A stretch of 64,000 nucleotides of DNA from Oceanobacillus timonensis (GCF_900166635.1 NZ_LT800497.1:4264344-4328343); one strand, 5' to 3'; positions 1-7,654 are shown, numbered from the stretch's first letter. Notes: generated by a model not told the origin, from the letters alone. Numbers and translations are program-made.

Positions 1-189
1 AAACGGTGTATTTAAAGCCTTCTTAGCCGCTGCTACACTGTTATTCACGTCATTCTCATCTGCGACAGAAATGTCCGCAATAACTTCTTGTGAATATTTA
101 TTTAATACCGGCAGTTTTTCCTTCTTTTCCGTCCATTTCCCACCAATAAAAAGGCCATACGTATTCTTTATTAAAACATTATTCATCAT
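1..189 (-). CDS. Aldehyde dehydrogenase, N-terminal fragment (runs off the window)
   Basis: The first 63 codons of a gene that continues past the left edge. The N-terminus carries the FIGGKW segment, followed by a VLNKYSQEVIADISVAD-like stretch, typical of the NAD(P)-dependent aldehyde dehydrogenase superfamily (compare FINGEW in the GbsA homologue of this window). Two adjacent ATG codons (189 and 186) follow a GGAGAT ribosome site. It is the last visible gene of the minus-strand run PFK, GntR, aldolase, aldehyde dehydrogenase, 28 bp after the aldolase stop, so it is probably co-transcribed. Inference: it could oxidise the aldehyde released by the aldolase. The catalytic Cys and Glu lie outside the window, so specificity cannot be judged. 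Confidence 0.8.
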   Translation of the reverse strand, partial: MMNNVLIKNTYGLFIGGKWTEKKEKLPVLNKYSQEVIADISVADENDVNNSVAAAKKALNTPF

Positions 190-217
190 AACGTCATCTC
201 CTTATTATATGATGTTA

Positions 218-1096
218 CTACCTTTTGTCTTTTAATAATTCCTGTGCTTTTCCATTGCTGCCAAACACCCGAATCTTTTCCTGTACCTTTTTCTTTAAAT
301 ATTCCTTTCCGTTCCCTAAAGAATTTGCTAAAACAATTTCATCCGGATCCTGTTTGAATGTGTCTTTCACCCCATTCGTAAACGCCTGACGTAATTCGGT
401 ATCTACATTAATTTTGGCAACACCTAATTGAATCGCCTTTTGAACTTGTTCATCCGGTACATCTGACCCGCCGTGCAGAACTACTGGACGTTGAACTGCT
501 TTAGAGATAGCATTTAATCTTTCAAATCGTAAGTTAGGCGTTTGTTTATACAAACCATGCGCCGTGCCAATCGAAACAGCTAAATAATCCACATCGGTTG
601 CTTCGGTAAAGGCAACTGCCTCTTCTGTTGTTGTAATAAGGGCATCTTTTTCATCTACCGAAATATCATCTTCTGTTCCACCGATTTTACCAATTTCTCC
701 TTCAGATCCAATATTCAGCGCTCTGGCTACCTGAACCACATCACGCGTTATTTGACTGTTTTCTTCAAAGGATCTTGCAGAACCATCAAACATAACGGAC
801 TGAAATCCCAACTGTACCGCCTGCATCGTCTGGTCAAAACTTCTGCTGTGGTCCAAATGGATCGCTACCGGAATCGTAAACTGTTTGGCATAGATATCGA
901 TTAATGCTTTCATCGATTCCATCCCCAACGTTTGAATCACCTTTTGCCCAACTTGAATCATGATTGGTGCCTGTTCTTCTTCTGCCGCTTCTAAAATCCC
1001 TACAATCGTTTCTGCATTATGTGCACTGAAAGCTCCTACACCATATCCGTTCTCATAAGCATGCTGAAGCATTTCTTTTCCGTTTATAAATGGCAT
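218..1096 (-). CDS. Class II fructose/tagatose-bisphosphate-type aldolase
   Basis: A 292-residue zinc-dependent aldolase of the FbaA/GatY/KbaY/IolJ family, which cleaves ketose (bis)phosphates to dihydroxyacetone phosphate plus an aldehyde in the cytoplasm. Canonical residues are visible and at family numbering: Asp82-His83 (HLDHSRSF), His180 (GTAHG) and His208 (LHGGSD) as catalytic Asp and Zn ligands, plus the phosphate-binding KINVDTELR segment. Length matches the GatY/KbaY group. The start follows a GGGAGTGG site 14 bp after the upstream GntR gene. Context with a PFK-family kinase suggests that the kinase makes its bisphosphate substrate. Tagatose-1,6-bisphosphate, fructose-1,6-bisphosphate, or a C6-modified ketose 1-phosphate are all possible; sequence alone cannot decide. 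Confidence 0.9.
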   Translation of the reverse strand: MPFINGKEMLQHAYENGYGVGAFSAHNAETIVGILEAAEEEQAPIMIQVGQKVIQTLGMESMKALIDIYAKQFTIPVAIHLDHSRSFDQTMQAVQLGFQSVMFDGSARSFEENSQITRDVVQVARALNIGSEGEIGKIGGTEDDISVDEKDALITTTEEAVAFTEATDVDYLAVSIGTAHGLYKQTPNLRFERLNAISKAVQRPVVLHGGSDVPDEQVQKAIQLGVAKINVDTELRQAFTNGVKDTFKQDPDEIVLANSLGNGKEYLKKKVQEKIRVFGSNGKAQELLKDKR

Positions 1097-1110
1097 TAAC
1101 TGTCCACTCC

Positions 1111-1845
1111 CTATCTTTTTAATTCAATACTATATTGATATTTATCACTGCGATATCTTGTTTTCGTATACTCAATAGGACGATCGTCCATTCCGTAACT
1201 TACTTTTGTCATTTCCAATAGTGCTTCCCCCGGGCGAATTCCTAAATAATCCGCTTCATCCATCGTTGCGTTAATTGCTCGGATAGTTTCTTTTGCACGT
1301 TTCAAATAAACATGATGCTGCTCTAAAATTTCATAATAATGCGCTTCATTCAAATTATGTGTCTGTAGCAATTCCCCGATATCTTTAGGCCAGCAAGACC
1401 TTTCTATCGCTATTGGAACATCATCTGCCAACCTGATTCTTTCGACCAATAGAATAGGTTCTTCTTCCGGAATATCCAACATATCCTTTTCGAAAAAAAA
1501 CGTTGATTTAAATTCACTTCGCAATACTTTTGCTTTCGGAATCTGTCCTCTTTCTCTTGCTTCTTCTGTAAACCCTTTTAATTTGCCTAAATGTCCTACC
1601 AAGTTTTGCGGACGGACTACTGTTCCCTTCCCTTGTTTTTTTTCAAGCAAATTATCCTGAACAAGCAGATTTATCGCTTGCCTGATGGTCGTACGGCTGA
1701 CATCAAATTCAGAAATTAAATCCTGCTCGGTTGGAATAAGCGTATCCGCTTTCCATAGCCCACTTTGAATGCGTTTATACAATTCATTTTTTACTTGTAA
1801 ATATAATGCCTCACCTTTATTAGGTTCAATACGGCTCCTTGACAT
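1111..1845 (-). CDS. GntR-family transcriptional regulator, HutC/UTRA subfamily
   Basis: A 244-residue regulator. Residues about 10-75 form the GntR winged helix-turn-helix (LIPTEQDLISEFDVSRTTIRQAINLL, then KKQGKGTVV). Residues about 90-240 form a UTRA effector domain ending in the typical TKTRYRSDKYQYSIEL. UTRA regulators usually bind a phosphosugar or pathway intermediate. The ATG follows AGGAGAGATAGTC and overlaps the 3' end of the upstream PFK gene by 20 bp, so the two are translationally linked and the regulator lies inside the operon it probably controls. No confident operator was recognised; an imperfect dyad CAGT-gtaat-ACTG (3347-3359) upstream of the first gene is a weak candidate. 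Confidence 0.88.
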   Translation of the reverse strand: MSRSRIEPNKGEALYLQVKNELYKRIQSGLWKADTLIPTEQDLISEFDVSRTTIRQAINLLVQDNLLEKKQGKGTVVRPQNLVGHLGKLKGFTEEARERGQIPKAKVLRSEFKSTFFFEKDMLDIPEEEPILLVERIRLADDVPIAIERSCWPKDIGELLQTHNLNEAHYYEILEQHHVYLKRAKETIRAINATMDEADYLGIRPGEALLEMTKVSYGMDDRPIEYTKTRYRSDKYQYSIELKR

Positions 1846-3004
1846 GACTATCTCTCCTAGGAATCGGTGAAGGATAAGTTAGAAGGCCTTCCCCAACTAA
1901 TGGAGCCAACCACCGGTAATAGGCCTTATGATCATGGATGAAATTATCCGGCAGTTTTCGTTCCCCTTCCTGAACTACATCCTTCAAATCGACTGGTATT
2001 TTACTTATATTATAGTCGAATTGATTCGTTCTTTGTAGGGAAACCATGATTTTATTTTTTCCTTCTTTTAACCATTTACCTCCACAAGCACCTGTTTGCA
2101 ATGCTTCTTGAAAATCAGACGGTGAAATAAACATGGAGGAACTGCGCTGGTTCATTCCCAACAATTCTGCTCTGGCCATAACTTTTAATTCTTCTTTTAT
2201 AAAAAGTTCCATTTCAGATGAAATGCCGCCAAGGACCGTTCTCCCATTAACAATGTCTTTTTCAATTTGCCAAGTGCCTTTTTCTTCCCATTGCACCCCC
2301 TCGCTGACAACAATGACTGCATACCCATATTTTTGAATCGTATTGTCTACTTCTTGTAGAAGGACTTCTTTTTTGACAGGCCGTTCTGGAATTAAAATAA
2401 AATGTGGACCATCTTCCTCGTATTGACGAAGGAATCCGGATGCTAATGCGAGCCATCCTGCATTCCTTCCCATCGTCTCTAAAATCCGGACTTGCTCAAA
2501 ATTTCTCATAGAGTAAAGGTCTCTGCTGATATCCAGTGTTGTCTGCGCAACATATCTGGCAGCACTGCCAAAACCGGGCGCATGGTCTGTGGCTCCCAAA
2601 TCATTATCTACTGTTTTTGGTAATCCGATGACTTGTAAACCATATCCTCTATTCGTGGCTTCTTCTTCTATTTTACACAAAGCTTCCATCGTGCCATTGC
2701 CACCAATGACAACCAGTGCATCTGCCTCTATTTTTTTTAATTGGTCTACACATTGTATGATCGAGTCATCCTCTAAAGGAAAACGCCCAGATCCCAAACA
2801 TGCTCCAGGTACATGCTTATTTTCTATAACCCATTTGTTCATTTCTTCTGTTCCATCCAAAAAATCACCGTAAGTCAGGCCTTCATAGCCGTTTTTTGAA
2901 AAAATAAGTTTATTTTCATCCATCACTTCTTCTACAAAAGCTGCCAACGTTGCATTGATAACAGAAGTTGGACCCCCAGCCTGTGCTATCACAACCCTCT
3001 TCAT
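1826..3004 (-). CDS. Phosphofructokinase-family sugar (phosphate) kinase
   Basis: A 392-residue PfkA-superfamily phosphotransferase that adds phosphate to a ketose or ketose phosphate. Visible motifs: AQAGGPTSVINA (phosphoryl-donor loop), GGNGTMEA (residues 101-108), LPKTVDNDLG with the putative catalytic base Asp133, MGRNAGWLALASG, and LGMNQRSS near the substrate-binding arginine. Gly104 argues for ATP rather than PPi, while the Lys in PKTVDND is shared with PPi-dependent and long-type PFKs. The usual Mg-binding Asp103 is Asn here, as in GGNDS-type family members. At 392 residues it is longer than the roughly 320-residue glycolytic PFK. The gene starts in an ATGA overlap with the upstream 67-residue gene and overlaps the GntR gene downstream. 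The substrate is unknown; the aldolase neighbour suggests a 1-phosphorylated ketose. Confidence 0.85.
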   Translation of the reverse strand: MKRVVIAQAGGPTSVINATLAAFVEEVMDENKLIFSKNGYEGLTYGDFLDGTEEMNKWVIENKHVPGACLGSGRFPLEDDSIIQCVDQLKKIEADALVVIGGNGTMEALCKIEEEATNRGYGLQVIGLPKTVDNDLGATDHAPGFGSAARYVAQTTLDISRDLYSMRNFEQVRILETMGRNAGWLALASGFLRQYEEDGPHFILIPERPVKKEVLLQEVDNTIQKYGYAVIVVSEGVQWEEKGTWQIEKDIVNGRTVLGGISSEMELFIKEELKVMARAELLGMNQRSSSMFISPSDFQEALQTGACGGKWLKEGKNKIMVSLQRTNQFDYNISKIPVDLKDVVQEGERKLPDNFIHDHKAYYRWLAPLVGEGLLTYPSPIPRRDSHVKEPY

Positions 3005-3204
3005 AAGCTGACTTCTTCCAAATTGTTGTTATATACCACGGTTTCTATGTGCAACTGTTTCCCTAACTCTATTAATTCTTCCGTAACATCTGCATAAACG
3101 AGTGCGTAATGCGGTTCAAAACCTTCGTCCATTAGATCATACAGTGTATCGGTAACGTTGGTTTTCAGTTCTACTTCGGATGTGTATAATATTTTATTTA
3201 CCAT
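3001..3204 (-). CDS. Small protein of unknown function, first gene of the PFK operon
   Basis: A 67-residue acidic soluble protein that I do not recognise. It has no membrane segment and no Cys. Its stop overlaps the start of the PFK-family gene (ATGA), so translation is coupled, and it heads the operon. The ribosome site (GCAGGG, 7 nt before ATG) is modest. The alternating pattern in the second half (HYALVYADVTEELIELGKQL then TVVYNN) suggests a small alpha/beta fold. A partner, chaperone or regulator of the kinase is possible, but this rests only on position. Coding is supported by the tight coupling and by the lack of a competing frame. Confidence 0.6.
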   Translation of the reverse strand: MVNKILYTSEVELKTNVTDTLYDLMDEGFEPHYALVYADVTEELIELGKQLHIETVVYNNNLEEVSL

Positions 3205-3482
3205 TTACTACCCTGCTTTCTTTCCAAAACTTTTAGATGACGCTGACTTTTTTTAATTCTTTCGTATCACCTAATTCTCTAGTTGTGTTTGTGAAACCTT
3301 ACTGGAAAAGAAAATAATTGGAATAATATTTCCCTTTTTGATAAACCAGTGTAATACTGATGAATGAAAGAATGATTACATACTTTCAGTTTAATAAACA
3401 CCTTTCAAGCATAAAACATTACAATTAAAAAATCAGTAATATTATTATCTTTCGAATGTAATTAGCTTTAATAAAATATATT
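3205..3482. other. AT-rich intergenic region upstream of the PFK operon
   Basis: No gene is seen here. It should hold the promoter of the minus-strand PFK operon, but I could not fix -35/-10 boxes with confidence; TTGAAA on the minus strand near 3405 is a weak -35 candidate. A short dyad CAGT-gtaat-ACTG lies at 3347-3359. The left edge of the inserted IS element follows at 3487, so the native upstream region may have been cut off from its former neighbours. Confidence 0.4.
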
Positions 3483-3503
3483 TCCTGAATGAATTTCATA
3501 ATT
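3483..3503. repeat. Left end of IS: TCCT duplication plus 17-bp inverted repeat
   Basis: TCCT at 3483-3486 is followed by GAATGAATTTCATAATT. The same 17-mer occurs inverted at 4873-4889. The transposase stop codon is 60 bp inside this end. Confidence 0.7.
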
Positions 3504-3563
3504 GCTCTTTTTAAAAATACAAAGACGAACCGAATTTTCGAAAGTGTATTTTTAAAAACAAAA

Positions 3564-4760
3564 TTATGCAGTTTGTTGTTGTTGAATAAGCTCAGCTTGG
3601 ATGCGATCCGCAGCTAATTTGGAAGCATTATAAATCAAAGCGACCATATCAAAATGGACTTTCGCACGCTTTCCAGTACGATAACGAACATTGTTTAGCT
3701 GATAGAACTCTTTCAGATAAGCATTGACACGTTCTACTGCTGTCCGTTGTTTAAAAATCTTTTTCCAAGCTCTTGATCCGCGTGCAGGCGCAGTATAACG
3801 TCTTAAATCCGTAGTTATCTTGACTTTATACACTTTTTGACAGATACCTTCGTTCGCAAGTGGGCAGTCGCTGCATTCCTTTGGTCTGGTATATTTCAAT
3901 GTTTCGTATTTTGGATCAAAGCTATCATATTTATAGGAATGTTCTCGAAAACAGGTTGGGGCAAAATTCTTATCAAACCCAATCATTTCGCCTTCATTGC
4001 GCTTATTATAGGCAATGACAGACTGTTGTCCCATGCGATGAATCTGTTCATAAATCGGCTCGAAATCGTAACCAGCATCTAGCGTATTATAATGAACAGT
4101 GGTAAGAGGAAGGCGCTGGTCCGTTCCCTTTAATAAGGCGATAGCGGCTTTTCCATCATTTAAGCTGCCAGATGAAAACAAGGATTGTAGAATATACTGG
4201 TTTGCTTCCTTTTCTGCTTGTTCTTGAAGGTACTGTTCGCGTTCTTCTTTGGATTTACGCCCACGCTTTTTGGGCGCAGCTTCCGGTTTTTCTTCTTTTT
4301 GAACGGGTGCCTTATCTCGTGCTTCAAAATGGGTGGCATCAATGGCAATGACTTCATCGGCAATAAACCCTTCTGTGACAGCTGCCAGCGTTACGCTTTC
4401 GAAGGATTTTTCTAAAATATCTGATTCACTCAGTTTCGTTACGAGACGAGAATACGCAGCTTCTGATGGAATAGCGTCGGAAACCAGAAATCCGCAGTTC
4501 ATTTTAAAGATAAAGTCATCATTGAGACGCTTGATTAAGTCTTTGATCGTTGGGATGCGTTCGATGTAGCGAATAAAAAAGGAAATAATCATCCCTGCAT
4601 AATTTAGCTCAACAGGCGCTCCCAGCCGGGATTTCTTATTAATCGCATGATAAATAAGATCCAGATCAATCGCTGAAATAATCGCTTCATATTTTTGGGT
4701 AGGTTCCATGTCATATAATTCTTGGATGCCAAATAGGCTCGGTTGTCGTATAATGGTCAT
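3564..4760 (-). CDS. DDE transposase of an IS1182-like element
   Basis: A 398-residue transposase. The DDE triad appears as Asp141 (VIAIDATHFEA), Asp228 (TLDAGYDFEPIY) and Glu343 (RTAVERVNAYLKEF). A basic stretch KKRGRKSKEER lies between the first two acids, and a Cys cluster (C296, C299, C307) precedes the C-terminal region with the YREK-like conserved Arg/Lys-rich segment. The frame is uninterrupted, so the enzyme is probably functional. The ATG follows a GGAGGAG ribosome site that is part of a long inverted repeat (see 4761-4834). It moves its own element by cutting at the terminal repeats. It belongs to the IS1182/IS5-like group; the exact ISfinder name is not known to me. Confidence 0.9.
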   Translation of the reverse strand: MTIIRQPSLFGIQELYDMEPTQKYEAIISAIDLDLIYHAINKKSRLGAPVELNYAGMIISFFIRYIERIPTIKDLIKRLNDDFIFKMNCGFLVSDAIPSEAAYSRLVTKLSESDILEKSFESVTLAAVTEGFIADEVIAIDATHFEARDKAPVQKEEKPEAAPKKRGRKSKEEREQYLQEQAEKEANQYILQSLFSSGSLNDGKAAIALLKGTDQRLPLTTVHYNTLDAGYDFEPIYEQIHRMGQQSVIAYNKRNEGEMIGFDKNFAPTCFREHSYKYDSFDPKYETLKYTRPKECSDCPLANEGICQKVYKVKITTDLRRYTAPARGSRAWKKIFKQRTAVERVNAYLKEFYQLNNVRYRTGKRAKVHFDMVALIYNASKLAADRIQAELIQQQQTA

Positions 4761-4834
4761 AAGAAGTACTCCTCCAGTCTTTTTATGGTTTTCTTGTCAA
4801 CTACCATTATACAAGATTTGGGGAGGTACTTCTT
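4761..4834 (-). promoter_or_regulatory. Transposase leader: promoter -10 inside a hairpin that hides the ribosome site
   Basis: On the transposase mRNA the ribosome site GGAGGAGTACTTCTT (4775-4761) is complementary to an upstream arm (4834-4820), with 9 perfect pairs plus a GGAGG/CCTCC block. A TATAAT box (4806-4811) lies between the arms. Transcripts starting just downstream of it would lack the 5' arm and be translated, whereas transcripts reading in from outside would fold and block translation. IS10 and IS50 are known to use this kind of read-through protection. The -35 box is poor, so the promoter assignment is tentative. Confidence 0.5.
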
Positions 4835-4872
4835 TTTTCATGTCCTGAACTCATTGGGGCACAAGGGATAAG

Positions 4873-4893
4873 AATTATGAAATTCATTCTCCT
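4873..4893. repeat. Right end of IS: 17-bp inverted repeat plus TCCT duplication
   Basis: AATTATGAAATTCATTC (4873-4889) is the exact reverse complement of the left end; TCCT follows at 4890-4893. Confidence 0.7.
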
Positions 4894-4996
4894 ATCAATT
4901 AATTTTAAAATTCGAAAATTTATTCTTGAAATTGTGTTTATTAATCCGAATACAAAAAGAGTATCATTTATCTTCTAAAGCTTCATTAATTTTAAA

Positions 4997-6334
4997 TCAC
5001 GATTTTTTATAAATTTCATTTGAAGTAAAGACGTCATTTTTTTCTGCCTCAATTTCTGAAATATCTTTCTTATATGTTTCTCTGGCCATTAACGTAGCAA
5101 CTGTTGAAATGATACAAATAATAATTAAAAATGCTGCTACATACCAAGGGTTACCATTATTCCAAGCTAATAAAGTTGTTGCGATCAGAGGTGTAAAACC
5201 TCCTAATGCAGCAGATACCTGATAAGCCATTGATAGTCCGCTATACCGAACATTGGTTCCAAACATTTCCGTAAAGAAAACAGACTGTACAGCAAACATC
5301 ATTGTTGGTCCTACCACATAACCTAAAACTACCGCTAACCAGATAACAAAAGTGATTTCGGTATTTAACATTAAGAAGTACGGTACAGAAAAGACTATTA
5401 GGAAAATGGTACTTATCAAATATACAGGTTTACGCCCTATTTTATCAGAAAGGGCTCCAAAGATTGGACAAGCAAATATTCCCACGGCTGAAGCTACAAA
5501 AATAGCATTTAGTGCAACACTTTCCGGCAACCCTAATTGTGTTGTAACATATGCAATTGCAAAAGCATTCAGTAAATTCGAAGATACCGTTTCTCCTAAA
5601 CGAGCACCTAACGCAATAAAAATTGCTTTTGGATAAGTTTTAAGTAAATCAATTATTGGTAATTTTGCTTGTTTTCCTTTACTTTTTACTTCTTCAAATG
5701 CAGGAGTCTCTTGAATATTGAATCGAATAAATGTACCAACCAATAATAAAATAATACTAATTAAAAAAGGTACTCTCCATCCCCAAGAATAAAAAGCCTC
5801 GTCTGGCAACATGCTCACTAAAGAAAATACACCAGTTGCAAGTAACAACCCAGCAGAAGTTGAAGATTGAAGTAAACCTCCCCAGAAACCACGTTTTGCT
5901 CTAGGGGCGTGTTCAATAACTAGAAGTGCAGCTCCTCCGTACTCTCCCCCTAGTCCAAACCCTTGTAATAGTCTTAAAACTACTAATAGAATAGGAGCCC
6001 AAATACCAATACTTTCATATGTGGGGATAAGACCAATTAAAAATGTTGCTCCTCCCATTATCATCATAGTTATCACAAGGATTTTTTTTCGTCCAATTTT
6101 ATCGCCATAATGACCAAAAACTAAGCCTCCTATTGGCCTGGCTAAAAATCCAATTGCAAACGAAGCGAACGATGCAATAGTGCCGACTAATGGATCACTA
6201 TTAGGAAAAAATAAAACATTAAATACTACAGCGGCAGCAGTACCATATAAAAAGAAATCATACCATTCCATTAAAGCCCCAACAAAACTTGCTATAGAAA
6301 CTTTTCTCATTGAAACTGTTTGTTGACTGCTCAT
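4997..6334 (-). CDS. MFS transporter, metabolite:H+ symporter (MHS) subfamily
   Basis: A 445-residue membrane protein with about 12 transmembrane helices. It starts with the MHS signature region (ASFVGALMEWYDFFLYGTAAA), then the MFS loop 2-3 motif GHYGDKIGRKK and its repeat in the second half, GALSDKIGRKP. It also carries the RLLQGFGLGGEYGGA helix 4 motif of the ShiA/ProP/KgtP group. Such carriers bring small organic acids, sugar acids or compatible solutes in with protons. The start overlaps the dehydrogenase stop by 4 bp (ATGA), so both are one operon driven from 7625-7654. Inference: it imports the substrate of the dehydrogenase or a related compound. Specificity cannot be read from the sequence. 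Confidence 0.9.
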   Translation of the reverse strand: MSSQQTVSMRKVSIASFVGALMEWYDFFLYGTAAAVVFNVLFFPNSDPLVGTIASFASFAIGFLARPIGGLVFGHYGDKIGRKKILVITMMIMGGATFLIGLIPTYESIGIWAPILLVVLRLLQGFGLGGEYGGAALLVIEHAPRAKRGFWGGLLQSSTSAGLLLATGVFSLVSMLPDEAFYSWGWRVPFLISIILLLVGTFIRFNIQETPAFEEVKSKGKQAKLPIIDLLKTYPKAIFIALGARLGETVSSNLLNAFAIAYVTTQLGLPESVALNAIFVASAVGIFACPIFGALSDKIGRKPVYLISTIFLIVFSVPYFLMLNTEITFVIWLAVVLGYVVGPTMMFAVQSVFFTEMFGTNVRYSGLSMAYQVSAALGGFTPLIATTLLAWNNGNPWYVAAFLIIICIISTVATLMARETYKKDISEIEAEKNDVFTSNEIYKKS

Positions 6335-7347
6335 ATAATTCTTCCTCCTTTTTCCATGTTAATAATAGCTTTTACCCTTTTTTCATTGTTATTTGTTACT
6401 GTTTCATAAGCAGTATTTACTTCGTGATAACTGTAATCTTTTTTGATGACAATTTCTTCATATAAATATCTTTTCGAAGTACTTAGGATTTCTAAAGCTT
6501 GTTTCAAGTCTTTTTCTGTATACATTTGGCTTCCCTGTATCACCGTTTCATTAGGAAGCAAAGCAAATATAGGAATCTCCAACTCTTTTTCAAATGTACT
6601 AACAATGATTATTTCTGCAGCTGCTGGCTTATAATCAAGAATCTTTTTAAATAACGGAAGGTTTCCTGTACATTCAAAAAATATAGGGCGTTGAATTGTT
6701 TTCATAGGAACGTCGTCTATTTGTTTATAAACGTGAAAACCCAATGATTCAGCAAACTCTATTCTTTTACTATCTCTTTCTATAAATGAAACAGTTACAT
6801 CGAAGTTATCTTGAATATAAATTCCTGATAATAATCCTATTGTACCTGCACCAGTAATTATTACATCCTGTTGTTTCTTTAAATTAGCTTGCTTAGCAGC
6901 ATGAATAACAACTGCGAGCGGCTCATATAAAACACCAGTCCTTAATGGGAATTCTTCACTTAAAGGTAAAATATTATTTTTAGGAACTGCGATTACCTGA
7001 GATAAACCTCCTTCTTTTTGAAACCCTATCACTGTTCGGGATACACAGATATTTGGTTCGCCAGCCTGACAATGTTTACAAACTCCACATCCTATTAATG
7101 GATTAATAGCTACTGGTGTATTTTCTAAAAAGTGTTCATTGCCATCATAAATAATACCTGTACATTCATGTCCGAGCACTGCCGGAGGTTTTACTTTAGG
7201 ATGAGAGCCATGATAGACATGTAAATCTGAACCACAGATACCTACATACTTTATTTCTACTAATACTTCATCAATAGACGGTATAGGTATTTCTTTCTGT
7301 CTAACTTTAAATTGCTTAATCGATTCTAATTGTACAAAAGAAATGAT
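6331..7347 (-). CDS. Zinc-dependent medium-chain (polyol/sorbitol-type) dehydrogenase with a non-AUG start
   Basis: A 338-residue MDR-superfamily dehydrogenase oxidising a secondary alcohol with NAD(P). It has the catalytic zinc ligands Cys (VGICGSDLH) and His-Glu (LGHEC), the structural-zinc Cys cluster GCGVCKHCQAGEPNIC, and a Rossmann segment ITGAGTIGLLSG. The first in-frame ATG/GTG/TTG is a GTG at 7179, but the frame clearly encodes the family N-terminus (VEIKYVGICGSDLH) upstream of it. A strong GGAGGTG site lies just before ATC ATT at 7347-7342. Initiation at AUC (7 nt after GGAGG) or AUU is therefore implied, or an ATG has mutated to ATC. It overlaps the MFS gene by 4 bp and belongs to a cre-controlled operon. 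Confidence 0.85.
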   Translation of the reverse strand: MISFVQLESIKQFKVRQKEIPIPSIDEVLVEIKYVGICGSDLHVYHGSHPKVKPPAVLGHECTGIIYDGNEHFLENTPVAINPLIGCGVCKHCQAGEPNICVSRTVIGFQKEGGLSQVIAVPKNNILPLSEEFPLRTGVLYEPLAVVIHAAKQANLKKQQDVIITGAGTIGLLSGIYIQDNFDVTVSFIERDSKRIEFAESLGFHVYKQIDDVPMKTIQRPIFFECTGNLPLFKKILDYKPAAAEIIIVSTFEKELEIPIFALLPNETVIQGSQMYTEKDLKQALEILSTSKRYLYEEIVIKKDYSYHEVNTAYETVTNNNEKRVKAIINMEKGGRII

Positions 7348-7590
7348 AGTTACACCTCCAAAATTAAATAAATTTTATGATAAGAATCTATAAAAGAACA
7401 TCACTTATGATGGAGTTGATTTATCTACTTCATCCCCATTAGAATAATCAACTCAACAGACATACCCATATTTTTGATCCTGTCAGTAAACTATCTAACT
7501 AGAAAAATATCTCTTTTTAAAGTTATCAATGAATGTCTGAATACACTTTATAATCTATTCTAATTTTTAATTTACATCAGCATAAGATAG

Positions 7591-7619
7591 TTACCTTTAC
7601 AAAAACATCATTACCTTTA
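7591..7619. promoter_or_regulatory. Two direct TTACCTTTA repeats 20 bp apart, downstream of the dehydrogenase promoter
   Basis: TTACCTTTA occurs at 7591-7599 and 7611-7619, exactly two helical turns apart. Each is preceded by AT-rich ATAG/ATCA. They lie just after the -10 box of the minus-strand promoter, where a repressor would block transcription. The cognate regulator is unknown; a GntR or other regulator of the locus is possible. Confidence 0.4.
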
Positions 7620-7624
7620 AAGTT

Positions 7625-7654
7625 ATTATATTGTAAACGCATTCAAAAAAGCAA
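7625..7654 (-). promoter_or_regulatory. Sigma-A promoter of the dehydrogenase-MFS operon
   Basis: On the minus strand TTGCTT (7654-7649) is followed, after an 18-bp spacer, by a perfect TATAAT (7630-7625). The leader to the dehydrogenase start is about 270 nt. The cre site fills the spacer. Confidence 0.65.
7631..7646. promoter_or_regulatory. Catabolite-responsive element (cre), CcpA site
   Basis: TTGTAAACGCATTCAA fits the cre consensus WTGNAANCGNWWNCAW at every defined position. It lies exactly between the -35 and -10 boxes of the promoter at 7625-7654, so CcpA binding should exclude RNA polymerase when a preferred sugar is present. This marks the dehydrogenase-MFS operon as a carbon-catabolic unit. 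Confidence 0.75.

Larger units (their letters stand above)
3487..4889 (-). mobile_element. IS1182-like insertion sequence, complete, with 17-bp terminal inverted repeats
   Basis: The 1403-bp element contains one intact transposase gene. Its proposed ends are a perfect 17-bp inverted repeat, GAATGAATTTCATAATT, at 3487-3503 and (inverted) 4873-4889. The 4 bp directly outside each end are identical (TCCT at 3483-3486 and 4890-4893), as expected of a target duplication. Together these define the element better than the gene alone. It sits between the MFS/dehydrogenase operon and the PFK/aldolase operon, all on the same strand, so it may have split one catabolic locus. The intact frame and perfect repeats suggest a recent insertion. 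Family assignment rests on the transposase. Confidence 0.75.

Noticed and set aside
3533..4920. Inverted pair AATTTTCGAA (3533-3542 and 4911-4920) as alternative IS ends
   Set aside because: Only 10 bp, no flanking duplication, and it is not ordered consistently with the better 17-bp ends plus TCCT duplication.
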